This document shows, one piece after another, positions 1-5,893 of a stretch of 9,092 bases of DNA. Each line of letters begins with the position of its first letter. Positions within the stretch are counted from its first letter, which is position 1. Origin of the DNA: Lichenicola sp964247735 (GTDB taxonomy: Bacteria; Pseudomonadota; Alphaproteobacteria; Acetobacterales; Acetobacteraceae); assembly GCA_964247735.1 (NCBI GenBank), contig CAXTVS010000096.1, positions 1-9,092 of the forward strand. Reading direction: 5' to 3'. The position numbers were made by a program, and so were the translations under genes. The notes under the pieces were generated by a model. That model did not search any database. It was not told the DNA's origin and worked only from the letters and a program-made list of their open reading frames with translations.

Positions 1-464
1 GCGTTGCCGTGCTTCATCCAGTTGTGCAGGTTGCGGAAGGTCAGCACGCGGTCGACGCTGCCGGCGGGCGCGATGTCGGTGCTGCCGGTGGCCTCAGTGA
101 TCCGGACATGGCCGTAAAGCTCCGGATGCGCCGCGAGCCGGCGCGCGAACGGCGAGTCCGGCTTCATCGGTCCTTCCAGGGCGGCGGTATAGGTGCCGTG
201 GTCGTGCAGGTAGGGCGCCAGGATCTCGGTCCAGTAGCCGCCGAACGGCCAGATCTCGACCACGCTCTGGTCCGGCCGGACGTCGAAGAACGCGAGCTCG
301 GATCCGGGATGACGGGCGGCGTCGCGGGCCACGAAGGCCGGGTCGCGCGACGGGCCGGCGACCGCCGCCTGCAGCGCCGGCCCCGGCTGCTGCGCCAGCG
401 CCGCGCTGCACACGCCGGCGGCGAGGCACAGCGGCAGCAGCGCCCGGCGGCCGAGGATGCCCAT
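1..464 (-). CDS. Exported SAM-dependent methyltransferase-like protein (COG4798 type), C-terminus cut off by window edge
   Basis: Translating the minus strand from the ATG at 464 gives about 154 residues before the left edge. Residues 1-24 look like a Sec signal peptide: positive start (MGILGRR), hydrophobic core, then an Ala-rich end SAALA before QQ. Around residues 68-82 is VVEIWPFGGYWTEILAPYL, which resembles motif I of the predicted methyltransferases of COG4798 (usual form VVEIWPGGGWYTEIL). Near the end, RVLTFRNLHNW matches the family's motif IV/post-motif region. The family is assigned to class I SAM-dependent methyltransferases from its fold; its substrate is not known to me. The signal peptide implies a periplasmic location, which is odd for a SAM-dependent enzyme. 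The start is uncertain. No good ribosome binding site precedes 464. An in-frame ATG at 497 has an AGGG ten bases upstream, but the intervening codons include AGA and TCA, rare here. The gene diverges from the acyltransferase at 596. Confidence 0.72.
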   Translation of the reverse strand, partial: MGILGRRALLPLCLAAGVCSAALAQQPGPALQAAVAGPSRDPAFVARDAARHPGSELAFFDVRPDQSVVEIWPFGGYWTEILAPYLHDHGTYTAALEGPMKPDSPFARRLAAHPELYGHVRITEATGSTDIAPAGSVDRVLTFRNLHNWMKHGN

Positions 465-595
465 GGTGGCCGATGATCTGGTCGACGCGTTCTTCATGCT
501 GCCCATGCCCTGGATGTTCAACTCCAGGATACCCGGCTGCGGCGCCGACGCCAGAAGCTGGCGCGTGATCCCGGGCTGTCCGATCATGGGAGACG
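465..595. promoter_or_regulatory. Divergent intergenic spacer between methyltransferase and acyltransferase genes
   Basis: This 131-base spacer must carry the promoters of both divergent genes if each has its own. I see no convincing -35/-10 pair. It contains a small inverted repeat, CCTGGA (509-514) and TCCAGG (523-528) with an 8-base spacer, which could be an operator or chance. The minus strand stays open in the methyltransferase frame back to an ATG at 588, so part of the spacer might be coding if that gene starts earlier. Confidence 0.3.
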
Positions 596-1927
596 ATGAA
601 GCGTGGCCTGTTCTTCTTCGAGCGGTTCCTGCTGGTCGGCGGCCGGCTGCCCTGGAACGTGATCCTGGCCCTCGGCATCGGGGGTCCTGTCGGCGAGCAG
701 GCGGTGCGGGCCTCGCTCGACGCCCTGCAGGCCGACCATCCGATGCTGGGCGTGGGCGTGGTGCAGCGCGGGCGCCGGCCACACTTCGCCGCCGGCGCAC
801 CGCCGATCCCGTTGCGGATCGTGCCGCGGTCCACGTCGGGGGAGTGGTTCGAGGCGGTGCGCTGCGAGCTGGAGCACCCGTTCGACCGGCTGCGTGGGCC
901 GCTGCTGCGCGTCGTGTGGCTCCACGGGCCGGAGGCGAACGAGCTGCTGCTGGTCGCCGACCACTGCATCTGCGACGGACGGTCGATGCTGCTCCTGGCG
1001 CGCGAACTGCTGGAAGGGCTGCACGGGGCCCGGTCGCCCCGACCCGGCCGGCGACCGATCGGCTGCATCCAGGACCTGTTTCCGCGGACGCCGGGCGCCG
1101 CCGCGCGCCGGCTCGGCATCGTGTCGCGGGCGGCCGCGATCGGCTGGCTGCTGCGCGGCGCCGGCGACGTGCGCCGGGTGCTGCGCCACCTGCGCGGCAG
1201 GCGGATACCGACGCCCGGCTACGTGCTGCGCTGGGAGACCGCCGAGCTCCTGGGCGAGCGCCTCATGGCGCGGTGCCGGGAGGAGGCGGTGACGCCCTAT
1301 GCCGCGCTGGCGACCGCCTTCCTGCGCGCCATGCGCACGGTCAGGCCGAAGCAGGCGCGCAACCGGCTGCTCTGCCCGGTCGACGTGCGCGCGCAGGTGC
1401 CGGGCCTCGGGCCGGACACGCTGTTCGGCTACCCCGAAACGGTGCGGCTGTCGGTGGAGCGCGGCCTGGACGACGACTTCTGGGCGCAGGCGCGCGCCCT
1501 GCGCCGGGACCTGACCGCGGCACGCGCACGACTGGACCCGGAGCGCACCCTGCTGGGAGCGGAGCGGCTGCACGGCCTGTCGGACTGGTTCGTCACGCTG
1601 CAGCTGCACGGCCGGGCGCGCAACGACCTGATGTTCTCCCACCTCGGCGAGGCGACGCTGCCCGAGCGTCCGGGCATGGCCGCGGACTCGGCGCTGGCGT
1701 TCCTGTCCTCGATGCCCTGGCGCGGCAGCACCGCGATCTTCTCGCTGCGCGATCGCGGGGTGATGCGGTTCTGCCTGGTATCGCGCGAGGAGACCCTGTC
1801 CCGGGCCGAGGCGGAGCGCCTGCGGGAGGCGGCGACGGCGCGCGTCCACGCCGCACTGGCTCCCGCTCGCGTCGGATCCGGCGCGCCGCTCAGGCGGGCG
1901 GCACCCACACCGCATCCCGCACGGTGA
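596..1927 (+). CDS. Stand-alone condensation-type acyltransferase (PapA/WS-DGAT/NRPS C-domain superfamily)
   Basis: This 443-residue protein has the layout of the chloramphenicol-acetyltransferase-like superfamily that includes NRPS condensation domains, PapA polyketide-associated acyltransferases and alcohol acetyltransferases. Signature features in order are: an N-terminal substrate-fold segment with LDALQADHPML (residues 41-51), the active-site motif DHCICDG at 122-128 (catalytic His123, structural Asp127), and FSHLGEATLPE at 347-357, which corresponds to the SNLG-type motif of PapA-like members. The family transfers an acyl group from a thioester to a hydroxyl or amino acceptor, or condenses peptidyl thioesters. 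There is no carrier-protein or adenylation domain and none in the neighbouring genes, so the substrate cannot be assigned. No signal peptide or clear membrane segment is seen, so it is probably cytosolic. ATG at 596 is the only good start: GGAG at 589-592 lies close (3 bases) and an in-frame stop at 566 blocks extension. The last 12 codons overlap the 3' end of ssuA on the other strand. Confidence 0.78.
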   Translation: MKRGLFFFERFLLVGGRLPWNVILALGIGGPVGEQAVRASLDALQADHPMLGVGVVQRGRRPHFAAGAPPIPLRIVPRSTSGEWFEAVRCELEHPFDRLRGPLLRVVWLHGPEANELLLVADHCICDGRSMLLLARELLEGLHGARSPRPGRRPIGCIQDLFPRTPGAAARRLGIVSRAAAIGWLLRGAGDVRRVLRHLRGRRIPTPGYVLRWETAELLGERLMARCREEAVTPYAALATAFLRAMRTVRPKQARNRLLCPVDVRAQVPGLGPDTLFGYPETVRLSVERGLDDDFWAQARALRRDLTAARARLDPERTLLGAERLHGLSDWFVTLQLHGRARNDLMFSHLGEATLPERPGMAADSALAFLSSMPWRGSTAIFSLRDRGVMRFCLVSREETLSRAEAERLREAATARVHAALAPARVGSGAPLRRAAPTPHPAR

Positions 1928-2846
1928 GGCGGGACGGCAGCAGGTGCTGGGCGAGAAAGGCGTCGGCGATCTTCTGCTGCTCCGCCACCACGTCCGGCGT
2001 CATCGGCGAGACGCCGAAGGTCAGCCGGTCCACCGCCCGGCGCACCACCGGCACCGGCAGGCCGGTGTCGTCGGCGAGGTACTGGCTGACCTCCGGGTGG
2101 TGTGCCTGCGCCCAGGCGTCGGAGCGCGCGATCTGCGCCAGCGCCAGCCGCACCAGGTCCGGGGCGCGGTTGGCGAAGCCGCGTTCGGCCAGGAAGAACT
2201 GCCGGTTGCCGACCAGCCCGTCCGCCTGTGCCAGCACCCGCGTCGGCGTGCCCGCTTCCGCCGCCGAAAGGTAGGGGTCCCAGATCGCCCAGGCGTCGAT
2301 CCGGCCGCTGTCGAAGGCGGGACGCGCGGAGCCCGGCACCAGGAACACCGGCTGGATGTCGCTCATGCCGAGACCCGCCTTGGCAAGTGCCGCAAGCAGC
2401 AGCCAGTGCACGTTGGACGCGCGGTTCAGCCCGACCGTCCTGCCCTTCAGCTGCGCCACCGTCCGGATCGGACTGTTCGCCGGGACGATGATGGCCTCGC
2501 CGAACGGCGCCACCGGCTCATGGCCGACATACACCACCCGGTCGCTCGCCGCCTGGGCGAAGATCGGCGGGGCGTCGCCGGTGATGCCGAAGTCGATCGC
2601 CTCGGCCTGCATCGCCTGCAGCATCTGCGGACCTGCGGCGAACTCGCTCCAGCTCACCCGGTCCGGCGTGCCGGCGAGCGCCGCCTCCAGCATCCCGGTG
2701 TGCTTGAGGATGATCAGCGTGCCGTAGCGCTGGTAGCCGATGCGTATCGTGCGTGCGCCGGCCGCCGAAGCGCCGCGTACCGGCGCCATCGCCAGGGGCG
2801 CCGCCGCGAGGGCGGCGGACAGCATCGAACGTCTGGTCAGGGGCAC
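1890..2846 (-). CDS. ssuA: Aliphatic sulfonate ABC transporter substrate-binding protein SsuA
   Basis: The 318-residue product is the periplasmic binding protein that delivers alkanesulfonates to the SsuBC importer. After a signal region it shows the SsuA pattern: IRIGYQRYG (35-42), VSWSEFAAGPQML (64-76), DFGITGDAPPIFAQA (85-99), VVYVGHEP (104-111), LNRASNVHWLL (140-150), DIQPVFLVP (163-171), DAWAIWDPYL (184-193) and LVGNRQFFLAERGF (211-224). These segments closely resemble E. coli SsuA. The N-terminus LTRRSMLSAALAAAPLAM carries twin arginines in a TRRSML context followed by a short hydrophobic stretch and Ala-rich region, so Tat export is likely. GTG at 2846 was chosen because GGAG lies 8 bases upstream (2855-2858) and the Tat-like signal then starts at residue 4; a GTG at 2855 would add only three residues and lacks that spacing. 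It is divergent from ssuD and tail-to-tail with the acyltransferase gene (38-bp overlap). Confidence 0.93.
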   Translation of the reverse strand: MPLTRRSMLSAALAAAPLAMAPVRGASAAGARTIRIGYQRYGTLIILKHTGMLEAALAGTPDRVSWSEFAAGPQMLQAMQAEAIDFGITGDAPPIFAQAASDRVVYVGHEPVAPFGEAIIVPANSPIRTVAQLKGRTVGLNRASNVHWLLLAALAKAGLGMSDIQPVFLVPGSARPAFDSGRIDAWAIWDPYLSAAEAGTPTRVLAQADGLVGNRQFFLAERGFANRAPDLVRLALAQIARSDAWAQAHHPEVSQYLADDTGLPVPVVRRAVDRLTFGVSPMTPDVVAEQQKIADAFLAQHLLPSRLTVRDAVWVPPA

Positions 2847-2957
2847 CGCGCACACTCCATCTCGCTCCCGTGCATTGCCTAATTCCACGCCCTGCGCCAG
2901 GGTTGCCAGCCAGATCGGTCGTCCCGATGTGTTTAACGCAACGATCCGGAGAGCGCC
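2847..2957. promoter_or_regulatory. Divergent ssuA/ssuD promoter region with two short dyads
   Basis: This 111-base spacer separates the start codons of ssuA (minus) and ssuD (plus) and must hold the control of both. Two inverted repeats stand out: CCCTG-CGC-CAGGG at 2890-2902 (perfect 5-base arms) and ATCGG-N5-CCGAT at 2914-2928. A TTGCCA at 2903-2908 is a 5/6 match to a -35 box reading towards ssuD, but no good -10 follows at 16-18 bases. Sulfonate genes are commonly controlled by LysR-type regulators (CysB, Cbl in E. coli), which bind dyads between divergent genes. No regulator gene is in the window, so the link is inferred. Confidence 0.45.
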
Positions 2958-4166
2958 GTGCCGCCCGATACCATCCAGGCTCCAGACAGCATCGCGCTCG
3001 ACCGGCAGGCCGCCCGCGAGACCGACGTGCTGTGGTTCCTGCCGACCCACGGCGACGGAAGCTACCTCGGCTCGCAGGTGGGTGCCCGGCACGTCACCCT
3101 GAACTACCTGAGCCAGATCGCGCGCGCCGCCGACGAGCTGGGCTATTTCGGCATGCTGCTGCCGACGGGGAAGTCCTGCGAGGATTCCTGGGTGGTGGCC
3201 TCGTCGATGATCTCGCTGACCGAGCGGGTCCGGTTCCTGGTCGCGGTGCGTCCCGGCCTGTCCGAGCCGTCGATGACCGCGCGGATGGCGGCGACCTTCG
3301 ACCGGCTGTCCGGCGGCCGGCTTCTGGTCAACGTGGTGACCGGCGGCGACCCGGCCGAGCTCGCCGGGGACGGCGTGTTCCTCGACCACACCGCGCGCTA
3401 CGAGGCGACCGACGAGTACCTGCACGTGTGGCGCCGGCTGATGACCGGCGAGACGGTCGACTTCGACGGCACGCACCTCAGCAGCAAGGGCGGGAAGCTG
3501 CTCTACCCGCCGGTGCAGCACCCCTACCCGCCGCTCTACTTCGGCGGTTCCTCGGAGGTCGGCCAGAAGGTCGCGGCCGAGCATGTCGACGTGTACCTGA
3601 CCTGGGGCGAGCCGCCGGCGGCGGTGGCGGAGAAGATCGCGCAGGTGCGGGCGCTGGCGGCGGCGCGCGGCCGCACCCTGTCGTTCGGCATCCGGCTGCA
3701 CGTGATCGTGCGGGAAACCTCCGACGCGGCATGGGCCGCCGCCGACGCGCTGATCCGGCACGTCAGCGACGAGGACATCGCCAAGGCGCAGGCCGCGTTC
3801 TCGCGGTTCGACAGCGTGGGCCAGCAGCGCATGGCCAGCCTGCACCGCGGCGGCCGCGACGGGCTGGAGGTTTCGCCCAACCTGTGGGCAGGCGTCGGCC
3901 TGGTGCGCGGCGGCGCCGGCACCGCGCTGGTCGGCAACCCGGAGGAGGTGGCGACACGGATGAAGGAGTACATGGCGCTCGGCATCGATCGCTTCATCCT
4001 GTCCGGCTACCCGCACCTGGAGGAATGCTACCGCTTCGCCGAGCTGGTGTTCCCCCTGTTGCCGCTGAAGGCCACCACCGGCAACAACTACGGCCCGGCC
4101 CGCAATGCCGGCCCGTTCGGCGAGATGATCGCCAATGTCGGCGCGCCCACGCACGGGCGCGGCTAA
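2958..4166 (+). CDS. ssuD: FMNH2-dependent alkanesulfonate monooxygenase SsuD
   Basis: SsuD cleaves the C-S bond of alkanesulfonates with FMNH2 and O2, giving the aldehyde and sulfite for sulfur assimilation. The 402-residue protein is a single bacterial-luciferase-like TIM barrel and tracks E. coli SsuD (381 residues) throughout, shifted by 20 because of an N-terminal extension. Recalled E. coli active-site residues all have counterparts: Cys54 as Cys74 (TGKSCEDSW), Arg226 and His228 as Arg246 and His248 (GIRLHVIVRET), Arg297 as Arg317 (LVRGGAGTALVG) and Tyr331 as Tyr351 (SGYPHLEECYRF). WFLPTHGDGSYLG (26-38) and YFGGSSEVGQK (194-204) are further hallmarks. The GTG start at 2958 is supported by GGAGAG at 2948-2953. 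A GTG at codon 24 would remove the extension but has no comparable binding site. It is divergent from ssuA. ssuE, the usual FMN reductase partner, is not present in the window. The cytosolic enzyme acts after uptake by SsuABC. Confidence 0.95.
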   Translation: MPPDTIQAPDSIALDRQAARETDVLWFLPTHGDGSYLGSQVGARHVTLNYLSQIARAADELGYFGMLLPTGKSCEDSWVVASSMISLTERVRFLVAVRPGLSEPSMTARMAATFDRLSGGRLLVNVVTGGDPAELAGDGVFLDHTARYEATDEYLHVWRRLMTGETVDFDGTHLSSKGGKLLYPPVQHPYPPLYFGGSSEVGQKVAAEHVDVYLTWGEPPAAVAEKIAQVRALAAARGRTLSFGIRLHVIVRETSDAAWAAADALIRHVSDEDIAKAQAAFSRFDSVGQQRMASLHRGGRDGLEVSPNLWAGVGLVRGGAGTALVGNPEEVATRMKEYMALGIDRFILSGYPHLEECYRFAELVFPLLPLKATTGNNYGPARNAGPFGEMIANVGAPTHGRG

Positions 4167-4193
4167 CAGGCGGAGCTCGAAGGCCACGCCCGT
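4153..4193 (+). terminator. Possible hairpin spanning the ssuD stop codon (weak terminator candidate)
   Basis: ACGGGCG at 4153-4159 is the exact reverse complement of CGCCCGT at 4187-4193. Inside these arms, GGC (4161-4163) pairs with GCC (as GGCC at 4182-4185), after one mismatch. The loop is about 17-19 bases. The sequence after it (CACCCGGTTCCCTTGC) lacks a proper T-run, so a factor-independent terminator is not well supported; in GC-rich DNA such pairing can arise by chance. Confidence 0.25.
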
Positions 4194-4205
4194 CACCCGG
4201 TTCCC

Positions 4206-4234
4206 TTGCTTCCCGATCCAGATGATACTATATC
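4206..4234 (+). promoter_or_regulatory. Candidate sigma-70-type promoter of the antitoxin-toxin operon
   Basis: TTGCTT (4206-4211) and TATATC (4229-4234) are 17 bases apart, each a partial match to the -35 and -10 consensus. The AT-rich block at 4221-4240 is conspicuous in otherwise GC-rich DNA. It would start transcription near 4241, just ahead of the strong ribosome binding site GGAGGG at 4251-4256. Alternative -10 registers such as TACTAT at 4226 are possible. Confidence 0.45.
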
Positions 4235-4244
4235 GAGTACCATC
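4221..4244. promoter_or_regulatory. 24-bp imperfect palindrome, probable autoregulatory operator of the Xre-RES operon
   Basis: The sequence has arms GATG-N-TACT (4221-4229) and AGTA-N-CATC (4236-4244) around a 6-base centre, and 18 of 24 positions agree with its own reverse complement. It covers the candidate -10 box and ends 18 bases before the antitoxin ATG. Type II antitoxins with an Xre-like DNA-binding part typically repress their own operon by binding such palindromes, alone or in complex with the toxin. Binding by this antitoxin is inferred from position and symmetry. Confidence 0.6.
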
Positions 4245-4262
4245 TGATCCGGAGGGTAGCCC

Positions 4263-4682
4263 ATGACCCTGATCTCGCCGATGGCCCTGATGGGCTTCGA
4301 CCCGGCGATGTCCGCCGTCGCGTTGGCGGCCGCGGTCGAGCAGGGACTTCCCGTGACGGCGATCGAACGGGTCGCCCGGTCGATCGCGCCGTCCGACACC
4401 AACGGGTTCCTGTTCCGGATGGTGCCGAAGGCGACGCTGAACCGGCGGCGCGCGGACAGCAGGCTGTCGCCCGAGGAGGGCGACAAGGTGACGCGCCTTG
4501 CCTCGGTGTGGACGCTCGCCGTCAGGGTGTGGAAGTCCGACGAGGCGGCACGCGAGTTCCTGTTCAGGCCGCACGCCATGCTCGAGGGACGTCGCCCGGT
4601 CGACGTGGTGATGGCGACCGAGCTCGGCCGCCCGCTGGTGGAAGCGATCCTCGGAGGCTTGGAGCACGGCACGGCCGCGTGA
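4263..4682 (+). CDS. Type II antitoxin, Xre/MbcA/ParS family (DUF2384 toxin-binding domain)
   Basis: This 139-residue protein neutralises the RES toxin encoded immediately downstream and probably represses the operon. Residues about 28-63 (GLPVTAIERVARSIAPSD through KATLNRRR) match the Xre-like helix-turn-helix N-domain of this family. Residues 67-80 (RLSPEEGDKVTRLA) form the typical linker, and about 81-135 the MbcA/ParS/Xre toxin-binding domain, with the hallmark FLFRPHAMLEGRRPVDVV then ATELGRPLVEAILGGLEHG. In solved family structures the C-terminal tail plugs the toxin's NAD-binding pocket. The length is typical. ATG at 4263 follows an excellent GGAGGG at 4251-4256 (6-base spacer). Its stop overlaps the toxin's GTG by the sequence GTGA, so the two are translationally coupled with the antitoxin made first. 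Base composition resembles the neighbours, so there is no sign of very recent transfer. Confidence 0.9.
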   Translation: MTLISPMALMGFDPAMSAVALAAAVEQGLPVTAIERVARSIAPSDTNGFLFRMVPKATLNRRRADSRLSPEEGDKVTRLASVWTLAVRVWKSDEAAREFLFRPHAMLEGRRPVDVVMATELGRPLVEAILGGLEHGTAA

Positions 4683-5158
4683 GGGCGCAAACGCTTGACC
4701 GCGTCCTCACCTGCACCCGGATCGGCGACCCGGACGGCGCCTACCCCATCTTCGACGCCACCGGGTCCAAGCTGGCGCCGGGCCGCTGGAACACCGCGAG
4801 CAGCCCGATGCTCTACACAGCCGAGCACTACTCGACCGCGATGCTGGAGAAGCTGGTCCGCGGCAGCGGCCAGATGCCGCCCGGCCAACATTTCATCACC
4901 GTCACGATCCCGAACGGCGTGTCCTACGAGGTCGTCACCCATGACAGCCTGCCGGGCTGGGACGACATCTCCTGCAGCGCGTCGCGGACGCACGGTGAGG
5001 CGTGGCAGCAGGAAAGGCGGTCGCTGCTGCTGATCGTGCCGTCGGTGGTGGCGCGCACCGAGCGGAACGTCCTGCTCAACCCCGACCACCCCGAGTTCGG
5101 CCGGGTCACGGCGTCGCTGCACGAGCCGGTGCGCTGGGACGCGCGGCTGTTCCGCTGA
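4679..5158 (+). CDS. RES-domain toxin (probable NAD+-degrading enzyme)
   Basis: The 159-residue protein is a single RES domain. Characterised relatives such as Mycobacterium tuberculosis MbcT phosphorolyse or otherwise break down NAD+, stopping growth unless the antitoxin is bound. The conserved residues are visible: Arg14 (TCTRI), APGRWN at 33-38 (Arg36), YTA at 46-48 (Tyr46), STAMLE at 52-57 (Glu57), VPSVV at 120-124 (Ser122), and NVLLNPDHPEF at 130-140, with closing VRWDARLFR. The family name comes from Arg-Glu-Ser, and all three are present, so the toxin looks intact. Whether it acts as phosphorylase or glycohydrolase cannot be read from sequence. GTG at 4679 is preferred because it overlaps the antitoxin stop (GTGA, 4679-4682) and gives the family's normal N-terminus; GGAG at 4661-4664 is too far to act alone, which fits coupled translation. 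It ends 15 bases before the stop of convergent ssuB. Confidence 0.9.
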   Translation: MRAQTLDRVLTCTRIGDPDGAYPIFDATGSKLAPGRWNTASSPMLYTAEHYSTAMLEKLVRGSGQMPPGQHFITVTIPNGVSYEVVTHDSLPGWDDISCSASRTHGEAWQQERRSLLLIVPSVVARTERNVLLNPDHPEFGRVTASLHEPVRWDARLFR

Positions 5159-5173
5159 CGGAGCGTGGAGCGG

Positions 5174-5893
5174 TCAGACCACCTCGTGCACGTCCAGGGC
5201 CGCGAGCAGCGCCCGTCGCGCCGGGCCGAAGCCCGGATCGTCGTGCCGGCGCGGCCGGTCCAGCGCCACCGGCAGCTCGGTGCGGATCCGGCCCCGGTCC
5301 AGCACCACGGCGCGGTCGCCGAGGAGCAGCGCCTCGTCGACATCGTGCGTCACCAGCAGCACCGCGCAGCGCCGCTTCTGCCAGAGCCTGCCGACCATCG
5401 CCTGCATGCGCAGCCGGGTGAGCGCGTCCAGGCTGGCGAACGGCTCGTCCAGCATCAGGAACTCGGGCTCGCGCACCAGGGCGCGGGCGATGCCGACCCG
5501 CTGCGCCTCGCCGCCGGACAGGGTCAGCGGCCAGGCGTCCAGCCGGTGCCCGAGCCCGACCTCCTCCAGCGCCGCCACCGCCCGGTCGCGCGCGTCGCGT
5601 CCCGGCAGGCCCAGCGTCACGTTCTCCCACACCCGGCGCCACGGCAGCAGGCGGGCCTCCTGGAACACCACCGCGACGTGGGGCGGGACCAGCACCTGTC
5701 CCTCCTCGACCGGATCGAGCCCGGCCAGGGTGCGCAGCAACGTGGTCTTGCCCGATCCGCTCCGGCCGAGCAGGGCCAGGAACTCGCCCGGCCGGATCTG
5801 CAGGTCGAGGCGGTCCAGCACGGCGTTGTCGCCGAACCGACGGGTCAGCCCCTCGATGCGGATCGCCGGCTCCCCCGGCCGCTCATAGCTCAC
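5174..5893 (-). CDS. ssuB: Aliphatic sulfonate ABC transporter ATP-binding protein SsuB
   Basis: This 239-residue ATPase powers sulfonate import with SsuC on the cytoplasmic face of the membrane. All nucleotide-binding motifs are intact: Walker A GRSGSGKT (43-50), Q-loop Gln78 in VVFQEARLLPW (75-85), ABC signature LSGGEAQR (125-132), Walker B FLMLDE (145-150), D-loop SLD (154-156) and switch His183 in VTHDVDEAL. The VVFQEARLLPWRRVWENVTLGL segment is typical of the nitrate/sulfonate/taurine subfamily, and SsuB is chosen over TauB because SsuA, SsuC and SsuD are encoded alongside. The GTG start at 5893 has GGAGGT (5899-5904) five bases upstream and overlaps the ssuC stop by GTGA (5890-5893), so SsuB is translationally coupled to SsuC. 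No terminator is visible in the 15-base gap to the convergent RES toxin gene. Confidence 0.94.
   Translation of the reverse strand: MSYERPGEPAIRIEGLTRRFGDNAVLDRLDLQIRPGEFLALLGRSGSGKTTLLRTLAGLDPVEEGQVLVPPHVAVVFQEARLLPWRRVWENVTLGLPGRDARDRAVAALEEVGLGHRLDAWPLTLSGGEAQRVGIARALVREPEFLMLDEPFASLDALTRLRMQAMVGRLWQKRRCAVLLVTHDVDEALLLGDRAVVLDRGRIRTELPVALDRPRRHDDPGFGPARRALLAALDVHEVV

Noticed and set aside
457..2274. A 605-codon plus-strand open frame over the acyltransferase and the ssuA end.
   Set aside because: Its Ala/Arg/Gly/Pro-rich low-complexity translation matches no family, while the 596-1927 frame carries the HxxxDG motif and conserved segments.
1890..4667. A 925-codon open frame on the minus strand running from antisense of the antitoxin and ssuD into ssuA.
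   Set aside because: Only the last 318 codons are a recognisable protein (SsuA) with its own ribosome binding site and signal peptide. The rest is antisense to the well-conserved ssuD, with His/Arg/Gly-rich shadow composition; openness is common in GC-rich DNA.
4166..5174. Mobile element carrying the toxin-antitoxin module.
   Set aside because: No transposase, integrase, terminal inverted repeats, target duplications or tRNA attachment site can be seen at either border.
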